Of a DNA stretch of 64,000 bases, positions 1-8,252 are shown piece by piece; the first letter of the stretch is position 1, and each line of letters opens with the position of its first letter. The stretch is from Flavobacterium sp. SUN046 (lineage in GTDB: Bacteria; Bacteroidota; Bacteroidia; Flavobacteriales; Flavobacteriaceae). Both the position numbers and the translations under genes were made by a program. The stretch lies in contig NZ_JAPQNT010000014.1 in the NCBI RefSeq assembly GCF_028867965.1, positions 1 to 64,000 of the forward strand. The letters run 5' to 3'. The notes beneath the pieces are model-generated. The model did not search any database and had not been told where the DNA came from. It saw nothing but the letters and a program-made list of their open reading frames with translations.

Positions 1-77
1 TTCCCATTCCGAACAGAGAAGTTAAGCCCGATTGCGCAGATGGTACTGCATTACTGTGGGAGAGTATGTCGCCGCCT
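1..77 (+). rRNA. rrf: 5S ribosomal RNA, 3' part
   Basis: The first bases match the conserved second half of bacterial 5S rRNA: the CCGAACAGAGAAGTTAAGCCC block (about 8-29), then the TGGTACTGC and GGGAGAGTATG stretches, closing with GCCGCC, which would pair with the missing 5' end. The gene is cut by the left edge of the window, so the 23S and 16S genes of the operon should lie just outside. The 3' end is placed by homology and may be off by one or two bases. Confidence 0.93.
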
Positions 78-84
78 TTTTTAT

Positions 85-118
85 AAAACCCTCATCATTT
101 ATTTGGTGAGGGTTTTTT
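85..118 (+). terminator. Rho-independent terminator of the rRNA operon
   Basis: AAAACCCTCA pairs with TGAGGGTTTT around a loop of about 12 bases, and the hairpin runs into a T tract. It lies directly after the 5S 3' end and before the stop codon of the convergent gene at 134, so it may work in both directions. Confidence 0.85.
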
Positions 119-133
119 CGTTTTGGAAAAAAA

Positions 134-664
134 CTACTTAAAAAAATCAATTTTTTCTATAATATCCGAATATTGTTGATTTAGTTCATTAAATTTTCTA
201 ACATATATAGAGTCACATAAAAATTCAAAATTAATTTCAGTTTTAGAAAATAATTTAAATGCTGATTTTATTCTATAACTATCTAAACTCCTAGCGATAG
301 TCAAATGTGCATGAGTATTATTTATTTTGAAGTTTAAATAGTTATGCAAATCAACAATAATTTTGTCAAGATAAAATTGTGAGGTTTTATCAGGAGCTAT
401 ATAAAAAGTACTTGTACCGAATGATTCAAAAGTTTTGAAAACAACTTTTTTTGGAATAATAGTACGGCAGAATTGTCTAATTTGATTGATATATAAATGA
501 AATAGAAATTCATTTTCAAAGTTAATTAATGTAATGTGAGCATCTGAATTAACACTACCAAACCATCCAATATTTTTTTTTAATAATTGTTTGTAGGATT
601 TTATAAGCATTATTTGCTCAGGATCTGGAAAGATTACTATAGAATAGAGCGGTATTTGTTTCAT
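134..664 (-). CDS. 2H phosphoesterase / 2'-5' RNA ligase-like protein
   Basis: A 176-residue protein with two H-x-T motifs, H43-I-T45 and H120-L-T122 (inside HLTIAR), spaced as in the 2H phosphoesterase superfamily. In that superfamily the two histidines and threonines form a symmetric site acting on 2'-5' or cyclic phosphodiester bonds of RNA or nucleotides. There is no signal peptide, so it is cytoplasmic. The substrate cannot be told from the sequence; bacterial relatives are named LigT/ThpR or YjcG. It is transcribed away from the endonuclease/hydrolase pair, separated from it by 38 bases, and may be the last gene of that minus-strand operon. Confidence 0.75.
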   Translation of the reverse strand: MKQIPLYSIVIFPDPEQIMLIKSYKQLLKKNIGWFGSVNSDAHITLINFENEFLFHLYINQIRQFCRTIIPKKVVFKTFESFGTSTFYIAPDKTSQFYLDKIIVDLHNYLNFKINNTHAHLTIARSLDSYRIKSAFKLFSKTEINFEFLCDSIYVRKFNELNQQYSDIIEKIDFFK

Positions 665-702
665 AATATTTTTTTTATAAAACTTAAATTCAAAATAAAA
701 TA

Positions 703-1344
703 CTAAAAATTACTTTTTGATATATATTCACATTGGTTTTGAATTGGACATTCTAAACATTTTGGATTTGTGGGTCTACAAATTTCTCTTCCCAAAAATG
801 AAATTGCCATACCGATTTCGCCCCAAATTTCATTAGGTAATACTTGCATCAATTGTTTTTCAACTTTATTTCCGTCTTTTGATTCTTGAATTAATCCTAT
901 TCTAGGAGCAACTCTGATAACATGTAAATCGGCAATAATTCCTTCTGCAGGAACTTTCATTTCTCGCATTATTACATTTGCTGATTTTCTTCCAATTCCT
1001 TTGAGTGCGACTAAATCATTCAAAGTTGTTGGAATATTTTTGTCCATCTTTAAAGTTTGAGCTATTTCAATTATCCAACTTGCTTTAGTATTAAAATTTC
1101 TAACTTTTGAAATATAAGGAATTAATGATTCAATATTAGAAACAGAAAGCGATTCAAGATTTGGATAAACTTCAAATAAAGCAGGTGTGATTTTGTTAAT
1201 ATTTGCATCAGAATCTTGAGCTGATATAATCACAGCAATCATCAATTGATAAATATTATCATAATTCAAAGGATGTTTCTTTCCTTTATATTTTTCAATT
1301 AATGGGTTTAGTTTTTCTGACCAATTGTTTTCAAATAGTTCCAT
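703..1344 (-). CDS. Endonuclease III-family DNA glycosylase/AP lyase
   Basis: A 213-residue HhH-GPD glycosylase for base excision repair of oxidised pyrimidines. The helix-hairpin-helix LKGIGRKSANVI carries the Schiff-base lysine K120, and the catalytic aspartate is D139 in ADLHVIRVAPRIGL. The C-terminus holds the 4Fe-4S motif C189-x6-C196-x2-C199-x5-C205. All key residues of the family are present. The flanking sequence differs from the housekeeping Nth I would expect in a Flavobacterium (for example AQDSDANIN in place of AQTTDxRVN), so it may be a second, paralogous copy. It lies 4 bases downstream of the alpha/beta hydrolase gene, as in an operon. Confidence 0.9.
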   Translation of the reverse strand: MELFENNWSEKLNPLIEKYKGKKHPLNYDNIYQLMIAVIISAQDSDANINKITPALFEVYPNLESLSVSNIESLIPYISKVRNFNTKASWIIEIAQTLKMDKNIPTTLNDLVALKGIGRKSANVIMREMKVPAEGIIADLHVIRVAPRIGLIQESKDGNKVEKQLMQVLPNEIWGEIGMAISFLGREICRPTNPKCLECPIQNQCEYISKSNF

Positions 1345-1348
1345 AATG

Positions 1349-2212
1349 TTATTCAGTTATAAATTGTACAATATTTTGAATTACTTTGTTATTTCCTAAT
1401 ATTTTTCTGTGACCTAATCCTTTGGTGATTATTAATTTTGATTGGTTTAAAACTTTACTAATAGCATGAGCTGATTTTACATTCACTTCTTCATCATTTT
1501 CATCATGAATTATTAAAACTGGAATTTTCACCTTTTTTGCAATAACTGATGAAGAAAAATCATTCATTTTTAATTGATATTTATTCTCAAAATAATGTGT
1601 TAATTCATTTGATATATTGGGTTTTAATTGTAAATTTTTTATAAAATCATCTGTTATGTCTTGAATACTATCTCCGCTTCCAATAATTACAGCTTTCTCT
1701 ATATTTAATTTATGTTTGATTGCATTCAAAACTGACATTCCGCCTAATGAATGACCAATTGCAAATTCAAAGTAACCATATTTCTTTTCAATTTCCAATA
1801 TACATTCAATAAACTCAACCATAATTGTAGTATTTCCTTTTGATTTTCCGTGAGCAGGTGCATCAAAACTTATAGTTGCAAATCCTATATTTAAGAGTTC
1901 ATCTGCAATTTTATATAATTGCGTGCCTCGCCCAGACCAACCATGAACTAATAAGATTTTTCTATTACTAGTTCCATATTGATAAACCATAATTTCTTTA
2001 TTAATTTTAGGTATAAATAGTTTTTGTTGTTTACTATTTTTATCCATTAAGAATTCTCTTTTTGGAATTTTATATTTTATGGGTGTAGTGAATAATTTAG
2101 CGGCAAAACGAGTTACTAATTTTGTAGAAATTACCTCTAAAAATTTAGCGGTTATAACAATTATCCTCGGAATTTTCAATGTTTGTGCTTGTTTAGGATT
2201 TTTTTTTGTCAT
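1349..2212 (-). CDS. Alpha/beta hydrolase
   Basis: A 287-residue alpha/beta-hydrolase fold protein. The oxyanion motif VHGWSG is near residue 89, the nucleophile elbow GHSLGG has S155, the acid is probably D240 in HDENDEEV, and the base is H268 in GLGHRK. The order and spacing match serine esterases and related acyl hydrolases of this fold. The N-terminal 45 residues are basic and moderately hydrophobic, perhaps a membrane-associated helix and not a cleaved signal. The substrate is unknown. It is transcribed divergently from glgE, with 74 bases between the starts, and is followed after 4 bases by the endonuclease III gene. Confidence 0.8.
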   Translation of the reverse strand: MTKKNPKQAQTLKIPRIIVITAKFLEVISTKLVTRFAAKLFTTPIKYKIPKREFLMDKNSKQQKLFIPKINKEIMVYQYGTSNRKILLVHGWSGRGTQLYKIADELLNIGFATISFDAPAHGKSKGNTTIMVEFIECILEIEKKYGYFEFAIGHSLGGMSVLNAIKHKLNIEKAVIIGSGDSIQDITDDFIKNLQLKPNISNELTHYFENKYQLKMNDFSSSVIAKKVKIPVLIIHDENDEEVNVKSAHAISKVLNQSKLIITKGLGHRKILGNNKVIQNIVQFITE

Positions 2213-2286
2213 TTCAATAAAATTTCATGCAAGTTATTACATATTATTATTTTTTGTAATTTACCACATCATAAAAATAACTTAAA

Positions 2287-4227
2287 ATGTTAAATCAAAA
2301 ACGCGTAATAATTGAAAATGTTTTACCACAATTAGATAATGGTGCATTTTTTATAAAGAGAATTGTTGGTCAAAAAGTTTTAGTTTCTGCTGATATTATT
2401 TCTGATGGACATGATGTAATGGAAGCTGTTGTTCAATTCAAACATGAGAAAGACAAAAAGTGGAATGAAATTAGATTGAATGCTTTACCAAATGATGCCT
2501 TCCAAACTACTTTTACAGTTGAGAAACAAGGATTCTACTCTTATTTTGTTGAAGCTTGGATTGATTACGCATTAAATTGGCAATACGGAATCGGTAAAAA
2601 AATTAATGATAATCAACATGTTAAGTCTGAATTATTAGAAGGAATTGAATATATTAAACCTTTGTTATCAAAAGTTTCTGCATCTGAAAAGAAATATTTA
2701 TCAGAAATAGAAAAAATATTTTCAGATGAAAAGAAATATGATAAAGCTATAATCGAAGCCACTTCAGAAGAATTAAAATTAATTTTCAAAAAATATCCAG
2801 CTAAATTTCTTGCTAATCAATCTGCGGAATTGAAAGTTTATGTTGACAGAGAAAAAGCACTTTTTAGTACTTGGTATGAATTTTTTCCACGTTCGGCTTC
2901 ATCAATTCCTGGGCAACACGGAACGTTTAAAGATTGTGAAAACTTACTTCCTAGAGTTGCCAAAATGGGATTTGATACTTTATATTTTCCTCCAATTCAT
3001 CCAATCGGAGAAGTAAATCGTAAAGGAATTAATAATGCAACGGATGCTAATCCGGGTGATGTTGGTTCGCCTTGGGGAATTGGTTCGCAATATGGTGGAC
3101 ATAAATCAACACATCCAGAATTAGGAACTATTGATGAGTTTAAATCGTTAGTAAATTCTGCAAAAAAAATAGGAATTGAAGTTGCAATGGATTTTGCTTT
3201 ACAGGCTGCGCCCGATCATCCGTATGTGAAAGAATTTCCGCAATGGTTTAAATGGCGACCTGACGGAACGGTTCAATATGCTGAAAATCCACCAAAGAAA
3301 TACCAAGATATCCTTCCAATTTATTTTGAAAGTGACGATTGGAAAAACCTTTGGAAGGAACTTTTAGATAGTGCTTTATTTTGGGTTGAAGAATGCGGAA
3401 TTAAAATTTTTAGAGTTGATAATCCACACACAAAACCATTTTATTTTTGGGGTTGGTTGATTGGAGAAATTAAGAAAAAACATCCAGATGTATTGTTTTT
3501 GGCTGAAGCTTTTACGCGTCCGAAAATTATGCATGAACTAGCAAAACAAGGATTTACACAATCATATTCTTACTATACTTGGCGTAATTCAAAAGCCGAA
3601 TTAATTGAGTATTTAACCGAACTTACTCAAACCAATCAAAAGGAATTCTTTAGACCAAATTTTTGGCCAAATACTCCCGATATAAATCCGTTTGCATTAC
3701 AAGGCGCAAATGATAGCATGCACTTACAAAAATATTTTCTTGCAGCTACATTAAGTTCCTCTATTGGTATCTACGGACCAGTATTTGAATACATGGTTTC
3801 CGATGCGATTCCCGGAAAAGAGGAATATATGGATAGCGAAAAATATCAAATACGACTTTGGGATTGGAACAAAGAAAATAAAATTACTTTGTTAATTTCT
3901 AAAATAAATCAAATTAGAAAGCAAGAAAAATCATTGCAACAAACCAACAATATTGAGTTTTGTGATACCGATAATGACCAAGTAATTGCCTACTATAAAT
4001 TCGATGATAACAAAGAAAATGAAACTTTAATGATTGCTAGTTTGGATGCTTATTATGCCAAACAAGCTTGGGTGAAATTGCCAATAAAATCGTTGGGAAT
4101 TCATCCGGGTCAGTTTGTTAAAGTAACCGATTTGATTACTGGAAACAGCTATTATTGGGATAAAGAATGGAATTTTATAGAAATTCATCCAGCATTACCT
4201 TTTCATTTATTTAAAATTGAAAAGTAA
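2287..4227 (+). CDS. glgE: Alpha-1,4-glucan:maltose-1-phosphate maltosyltransferase (GlgE)
   Basis: A 646-residue GH13 enzyme that extends alpha-1,4-glucan by two glucoses using maltose 1-phosphate. The N-terminal non-catalytic domain (about 1-190) is followed by a (beta/alpha)8 barrel with WYEFFPRS and FPPIHPIG. The nucleophile is D378 in FRVDNPHTKP and the acid/base is E407 in LAEAFTRP. These last two signatures separate GlgE from ordinary amylases. There is no signal peptide, so it acts in the cytoplasm. Its usual partner, maltokinase, which makes maltose 1-phosphate, follows 49 bases downstream, and branching enzyme comes after that. This arrangement supports the assignment. Confidence 0.95.
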   Translation: MLNQKRVIIENVLPQLDNGAFFIKRIVGQKVLVSADIISDGHDVMEAVVQFKHEKDKKWNEIRLNALPNDAFQTTFTVEKQGFYSYFVEAWIDYALNWQYGIGKKINDNQHVKSELLEGIEYIKPLLSKVSASEKKYLSEIEKIFSDEKKYDKAIIEATSEELKLIFKKYPAKFLANQSAELKVYVDREKALFSTWYEFFPRSASSIPGQHGTFKDCENLLPRVAKMGFDTLYFPPIHPIGEVNRKGINNATDANPGDVGSPWGIGSQYGGHKSTHPELGTIDEFKSLVNSAKKIGIEVAMDFALQAAPDHPYVKEFPQWFKWRPDGTVQYAENPPKKYQDILPIYFESDDWKNLWKELLDSALFWVEECGIKIFRVDNPHTKPFYFWGWLIGEIKKKHPDVLFLAEAFTRPKIMHELAKQGFTQSYSYYTWRNSKAELIEYLTELTQTNQKEFFRPNFWPNTPDINPFALQGANDSMHLQKYFLAATLSSSIGIYGPVFEYMVSDAIPGKEEYMDSEKYQIRLWDWNKENKITLLISKINQIRKQEKSLQQTNNIEFCDTDNDQVIAYYKFDDNKENETLMIASLDAYYAKQAWVKLPIKSLGIHPGQFVKVTDLITGNSYYWDKEWNFIEIHPALPFHLFKIEK

Positions 4228-4276
4228 TATTAATTGATTTTCAGTAAACAATAATCAAGATTTCAATACAGAAATT

Positions 4277-5914
4277 ATGAAAACAAAAATCATGAATAAC
4301 GAGAATCAAGATACTTTTTCTTCTCCATTTATCTTTAAAAATGAATGGAAAAATGCTTTTTCAGATGATGAATTTATCAAAATATTTTCGTCAGATATAT
4401 TGGAAAATTATATCATTAATAAACGATGGTATGGCGGAAAAGCAAGTACGTTAAAGTATATTGAAGTTGTAGATTATTTCAAAATAACGTCAAAAAAAAA
4501 TACTTATTATGGTGTTTTATTGGAGGTTAATTTTAAAGAAGCATTTTATCAGCATTATTTTATGCCGTTAGCTTTTATGGAAGAAGAGGAGTTGGACACT
4601 AACACGGTTATTGCTCCAGTAAAATTCGGACACATAAGTGGCTATTTAGTCGATGCTTTACATCAAGATGATTTTAGAAAGTTATTGTTTGAAAAAATTG
4701 TAAATTCTAAAGAGAAAGATACCGATAAATTGGTGTTTCACAAAGGAAGTTTATTTGACGAAACCGTTTACAAGTCGTCTAGATTTATGGGCGTTGAGCA
4801 AAGTAATACTTCTATAATTTACAACGATGCTTATGTTTTAAAAATCTTTCGTAGAATATATGTTGCTACTAATCCCGATTATGAAATCAGTCGTTTTTTA
4901 ACTGAACGTATGAATTTTAAAAGTGCTCCAGCCTATACAGGAAGTATTAATTTAGCGTTGCCCGAAGGAAATATTACCATCGGATTGATGCAAGAATTGG
5001 TACCTAATCAAGGCGATGCGTGGAAATTTATGTTAGAACAAATGGACGGCGTTTTTGATAATCTTGCTAGAAAGAAAATCAAAATTGACAAACTACCTAA
5101 TGTAGATTTATTCAAACGATTAAAAATAAATGAAATTCCGCCTGAGATTATTGATTGGGTTGGATTGAGTTTGTTTTTACGAATTCAAACTTTAGCAAAA
5201 CGAACTGCCGAAATGCACATTGCGCTTGGAAGCGACATTCACGAAACGGCATTTACTCCAACAACTTATAATGGTGATTACACCGTTTGGTTGAAGAATA
5301 GATTGTTATATCAATTTCAAAATAGATTGAATATTATTGAAAATAGTTTGCACAAACTCGACGGAATGGCACTCGATTTAGCACATCAATTTCTAGAAAA
5401 TAAGAAGTTGATTCGTAAGCATTTCGTAGATTTTGATTGGACTAAAATGAAATCAGAACGGATAAGAATTCACGGTGATTATCATCTAGGACAAGTTTTA
5501 GTGAACGGCGATGATTTCTATTTGCTTGATTTTGAAGGCGAACCTGAAAGCACGATTCGAGATAGAAAAGTGAAACAACCGCCGTTGAAAGACGTTGCCG
5601 GAATGTTTCGTTCGTTTCATTATGCTATTTATGCGACTATTTTTAACAATGCCGATAAATATCCTTATGAGCAAGAGGAACTTTTTAAAGCAGGCGAATT
5701 GATGTTTAAATATATGGTTGGAACGTTTTTAGAAACCTATATTGAAATAGCACAATCAGGCAATTTAAATATTGGTTATAGCCATGAAATAAACTTTTTA
5801 TTGAAATATTGTATTTTGGAAAAAGCGGTTTATGAGTTGGGTTATGAATTGAATTCTCGTCCTCGTTGGGCGGTGATTCCGTTGCGTGGAATTCAGACAA
5901 TTATGGGTTATTAG
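4277..5914 (+). CDS. mak: Maltokinase (stand-alone Mak/Pep2 type)
   Basis: A 545-residue aminoglycoside-phosphotransferase-like kinase expected to phosphorylate maltose to maltose 1-phosphate for GlgE. The catalytic loop is H399-G-D401-Y-H-L-G-Q, and the metal-binding motif is D418-F-E-G-E-P. The N-terminal cap contains NKRWYGGKA, typical of maltokinases. In many bacteria this domain is fused to trehalose synthase (TreS). Here the protein starts at its own cap and no TreS domain is encoded nearby. A second ATG six codons in (4292) is an equally possible start. It lies between glgE and glgB on the same strand. Confidence 0.88.
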   Translation: MKTKIMNNENQDTFSSPFIFKNEWKNAFSDDEFIKIFSSDILENYIINKRWYGGKASTLKYIEVVDYFKITSKKNTYYGVLLEVNFKEAFYQHYFMPLAFMEEEELDTNTVIAPVKFGHISGYLVDALHQDDFRKLLFEKIVNSKEKDTDKLVFHKGSLFDETVYKSSRFMGVEQSNTSIIYNDAYVLKIFRRIYVATNPDYEISRFLTERMNFKSAPAYTGSINLALPEGNITIGLMQELVPNQGDAWKFMLEQMDGVFDNLARKKIKIDKLPNVDLFKRLKINEIPPEIIDWVGLSLFLRIQTLAKRTAEMHIALGSDIHETAFTPTTYNGDYTVWLKNRLLYQFQNRLNIIENSLHKLDGMALDLAHQFLENKKLIRKHFVDFDWTKMKSERIRIHGDYHLGQVLVNGDDFYLLDFEGEPESTIRDRKVKQPPLKDVAGMFRSFHYAIYATIFNNADKYPYEQEELFKAGELMFKYMVGTFLETYIEIAQSGNLNIGYSHEINFLLKYCILEKAVYELGYELNSRPRWAVIPLRGIQTIMGY

Positions 5915-5950
5915 AAGCGAAAAGCTCGGGCATTTTCAATAATGGTAATT

Positions 5951-6006
5951 CCCGCTTTCCTTCCAAAACTTTGCGAAAAGCAAAGGTTTTTCCCTTCAAT
6001 CGGGGC
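5951..6006. repeat. REP-like imperfect palindrome
   Basis: CCCGC at the left end pairs with GGGGC at the right. Inner arms AAAACTTTGC and GCAAAGGTTTT flank a GAAAA loop with a one-base bulge. It sits in the 241-base gap between mak and glgB, where no reading frame is convincing. The pattern resembles dispersed palindromic repeats that I recall from Flavobacterium genomes; copy number cannot be judged from one window. Confidence 0.6.
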
Positions 6007-6122
6007 TAAATAGTGATTGTATTGAGTAGATAATAAAATAATAACGGTATAGATTTTTGAAATTTCAAAAATTTCTTAAATCTGTGTTCCAAAAAATAAC
6101 AACAATAATAATCAGAGGAAGT

Positions 6123-6148
6123 GATTGATTCGTTCCTCGAAATGACAA
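6123..6148 (-). repeat. Dispersed TCATTTCGA-type repeat
   Basis: On the minus strand this reads TTGTCATTTCGAGGAACGAA followed by TCAATC. It shares the 12-base core TTGTCATTTCGA with the element at 18073-18100, which lies in the opposite orientation. It ends only 7 bases before the glgB start codon, so it is part of the glgB leader. Confidence 0.6.
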
Positions 6149-6155
6149 AACTAAA

Positions 6156-8057
6156 ATGAACCAAGTACAACAACATTCTCTATTAACCGATTTCGACATC
6201 GATTTATTTAAAGCAGGAAAACACTTTCGATTATATGAAAAACTAGGTGCGCACTTAATAGAAGTTGATGGCGTGAAAGGCGTTTACTTTGCCGTTTGGG
6301 CGCCATCGGCTCGCTCGGTTTCGGTAGTTGGTGATTTCAATTATTGGATTCAAGGTGAACACCAACTCAATGTCAGATGGGATTCGTCAGGAATTTGGGA
6401 AGGATTTATTCCCGGAATAGATAAAGGCACGACTTACAAATATAAAATTCAATCGCAAAACGGAATCATTACCGAAAAAGCCGATCCGTTTGCGTTATAC
6501 TGCGAGCATCCGCCACATACAGCCTCAATCGTTTGGGATTTAGATTACAAATGGAAAGATGCCAAATGGATGGAAACCCGTAAAAACCATAATGGATTAG
6601 ACAAACCACATTCGGTTTATGAAGTGCACTTGGGTTCGTGGCGACGCAATGCCGAAGGTAAATTTTTGACTTATCTAGAATTTGCAGATCAATTAGTTGA
6701 CTATGTAAAAGAGACTGGTTTTACTCATGTTGAGTTCATGCCAATCATGGAATTTCCTTACGATCCATCTTGGGGCTATCAATTAGTAGGTTATTTTGCA
6801 CCAACATCACGTTTTGGAAAACCACAAGATTTTATGGTTTTGGTAGATAAATTGCACCAAGCTGGAATAGGTGTTATTTTGGATTGGGTGCCATCACATT
6901 TTCCTGATGATGCACATGGTTTAGGATTTTTTGATGGTTCTAATTTATACGAACATCCCGACCGACGAAAAGGCTATCATCCCGATTGGAAAAGTTTGGT
7001 TTTTAATTATGGTCGTAATGAAGTACGTTCGTTTTTGATTAGTAATGCCATTTTTTGGTTGCACCAATACCACGCTGATGGACTTCGAGTAGATGCAGTT
7101 GCGTCAATGTTGTACCTAGATTATTCTAGAAAAGACGGCGAATGGGAACCTAATATTTATGGTGGAAGAGAAAATCTAGATACAATAAGTTTCTTGAAAG
7201 ATTTTAATGAAGCGGTTTATCAAAATTTTCCAGATGTTCAAACAATTGCCGAAGAAAGCACTAGTTTTTCAATGGTTTCACGACCAACTTCTATAGGCGG
7301 TTTAGGTTTTGGTATGAAATGGATGATGGGTTGGATGCACGATACGTTGCAATATTTTCAAAAAGAAAGTGTGTATCGAAAATACCATCAAAATGATTTG
7401 ACTTTTTCGATGACGTATGCGTTTACTGAGAATTTTATGTTACCACTTTCGCATGATGAAGTGGTTTATGGAAAACATTCCATTCAAGGAAGAATGCCTG
7501 GCGATGAATGGCAAAGTTTTGCTAATTTACGTTTGCTTTACGGTTATATGTTCACGCATCCAGGAGCAAAATTATTGTTTATGGGTAGCGAATTCGGGCA
7601 AACATCAGAATGGAATTTTGAATCGAGTTTAGATTGGCATTTGTTGCAATATGGCTATCATAGCGGAATTAAGAAGTGCATCACCGATTTGAATGCATTA
7701 TACAAAAATTATCCCGCAATGCACGAAAAACAATTTACTGCCGACGGATTTGAATGGATCAATTATTCAGATAGTCAAAATTCGGTGTTGGCTTACATCC
7801 GTAAAGGAATTAAGGAAAAAGATAATTTAGTTGTAATTTGTAATATGACACCAGTTGTCCACGGAACTTATAGAATTGGTTTGCCAACAAAAGGTAAACT
7901 AACTGAAATTTTCAATTCGGATAAAGTAGAATACAATGGAAGTGGAGTAAGCAATTCGAAAGCTATTAAAATTGAAAATGAATCTTGGAATGGAAGAGAA
8001 TTTTCTGCGGAAGTTGTTTTGGCGCCTTTGAGTGTTACTGTTTTTAAGATTTCATAA
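6156..8057 (+). CDS. glgB: 1,4-alpha-glucan branching enzyme
   Basis: A 633-residue GH13_9 enzyme introducing alpha-1,6 branches into glycogen. The N-terminal CBM48-like domain (about 25-125, with AVWAPSARSVSVVGDFN) is followed by the catalytic barrel. The nucleophile is D313 in DGLRVDAVASMLYLDYSR, the acid is E366 in IAEESTSF, and the conserved His-Asp lies in LSHDEVVYGKHS. A C-terminal all-beta domain closes the protein. The length fits short branching enzymes that lack the extra N1 domain. With GlgE and maltokinase upstream it forms a cytoplasmic glucan-building set. Confidence 0.95.
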   Translation: MNQVQQHSLLTDFDIDLFKAGKHFRLYEKLGAHLIEVDGVKGVYFAVWAPSARSVSVVGDFNYWIQGEHQLNVRWDSSGIWEGFIPGIDKGTTYKYKIQSQNGIITEKADPFALYCEHPPHTASIVWDLDYKWKDAKWMETRKNHNGLDKPHSVYEVHLGSWRRNAEGKFLTYLEFADQLVDYVKETGFTHVEFMPIMEFPYDPSWGYQLVGYFAPTSRFGKPQDFMVLVDKLHQAGIGVILDWVPSHFPDDAHGLGFFDGSNLYEHPDRRKGYHPDWKSLVFNYGRNEVRSFLISNAIFWLHQYHADGLRVDAVASMLYLDYSRKDGEWEPNIYGGRENLDTISFLKDFNEAVYQNFPDVQTIAEESTSFSMVSRPTSIGGLGFGMKWMMGWMHDTLQYFQKESVYRKYHQNDLTFSMTYAFTENFMLPLSHDEVVYGKHSIQGRMPGDEWQSFANLRLLYGYMFTHPGAKLLFMGSEFGQTSEWNFESSLDWHLLQYGYHSGIKKCITDLNALYKNYPAMHEKQFTADGFEWINYSDSQNSVLAYIRKGIKEKDNLVVICNMTPVVHGTYRIGLPTKGKLTEIFNSDKVEYNGSGVSNSKAIKIENESWNGREFSAEVVLAPLSVTVFKIS

Positions 8058-8060
8058 TAG

Positions 8061-8150
8061 TTGCCTTAAAGGCGCAAAGACTCAAAGACTCAAAGAAATT
8101 TTTTTTAGGATTACTTTAAAAAACTTTGCGACTTTATGTCTTTGTGGCAA
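8061..8150. repeat. Large imperfect palindromic repeat (CAAAGAC type)
   Basis: The left arm begins TTGCC and carries GCGCAAAGACTCAAAGACTC. The right arm has ACTTTGCGACTTTATGTC and ends GTGGCAA. The arms pair imperfectly (TTGCC/GGCAA, AAAGAC/GTCTTT, CGCAAAG/CTTTGCG) around an AT-rich centre. The element starts three bases after the glgB stop codon and may act as a transcript end or RNA stabiliser. It resembles a repeat type I recall as common between genes in Flavobacterium. Confidence 0.65.
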
Positions 8151-8221
8151 TTACAAACAATCGAAAACGTAATAGTTAAAAACTACTAATAATTCAATTA
8201 AAATTATAAAGTCCAAACTTG

Positions 8222-8229
8222 TAAATTTG
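8222..8229 (+). promoter_or_regulatory. Bacteroidota -7 promoter box
   Basis: TAAATTTG matches the consensus TAnnTTTG and lies 23 bases before the start codon of the GH31 gene. No clear -33 TTTG is seen, so the box is supported by motif and position only. If real, the alpha-glucosidase has its own promoter in addition to read-through from glgB. Confidence 0.45.
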
Positions 8230-8252
8230 ACGCATTCTCAAAACTGATCCTA

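Noticed and set aside
2079..2285. Plus-strand reading frame of 68 codons before glgE
   Set aside because: It is antisense to the start of the alpha/beta hydrolase and has no family features; the hydrolase frame has a full catalytic set.
5915..6155. Possible remnant of a trehalose synthase gene between mak and glgB
   Set aside because: No TreS-like residues can be read in any frame; the gap is short and explained by two repeats.
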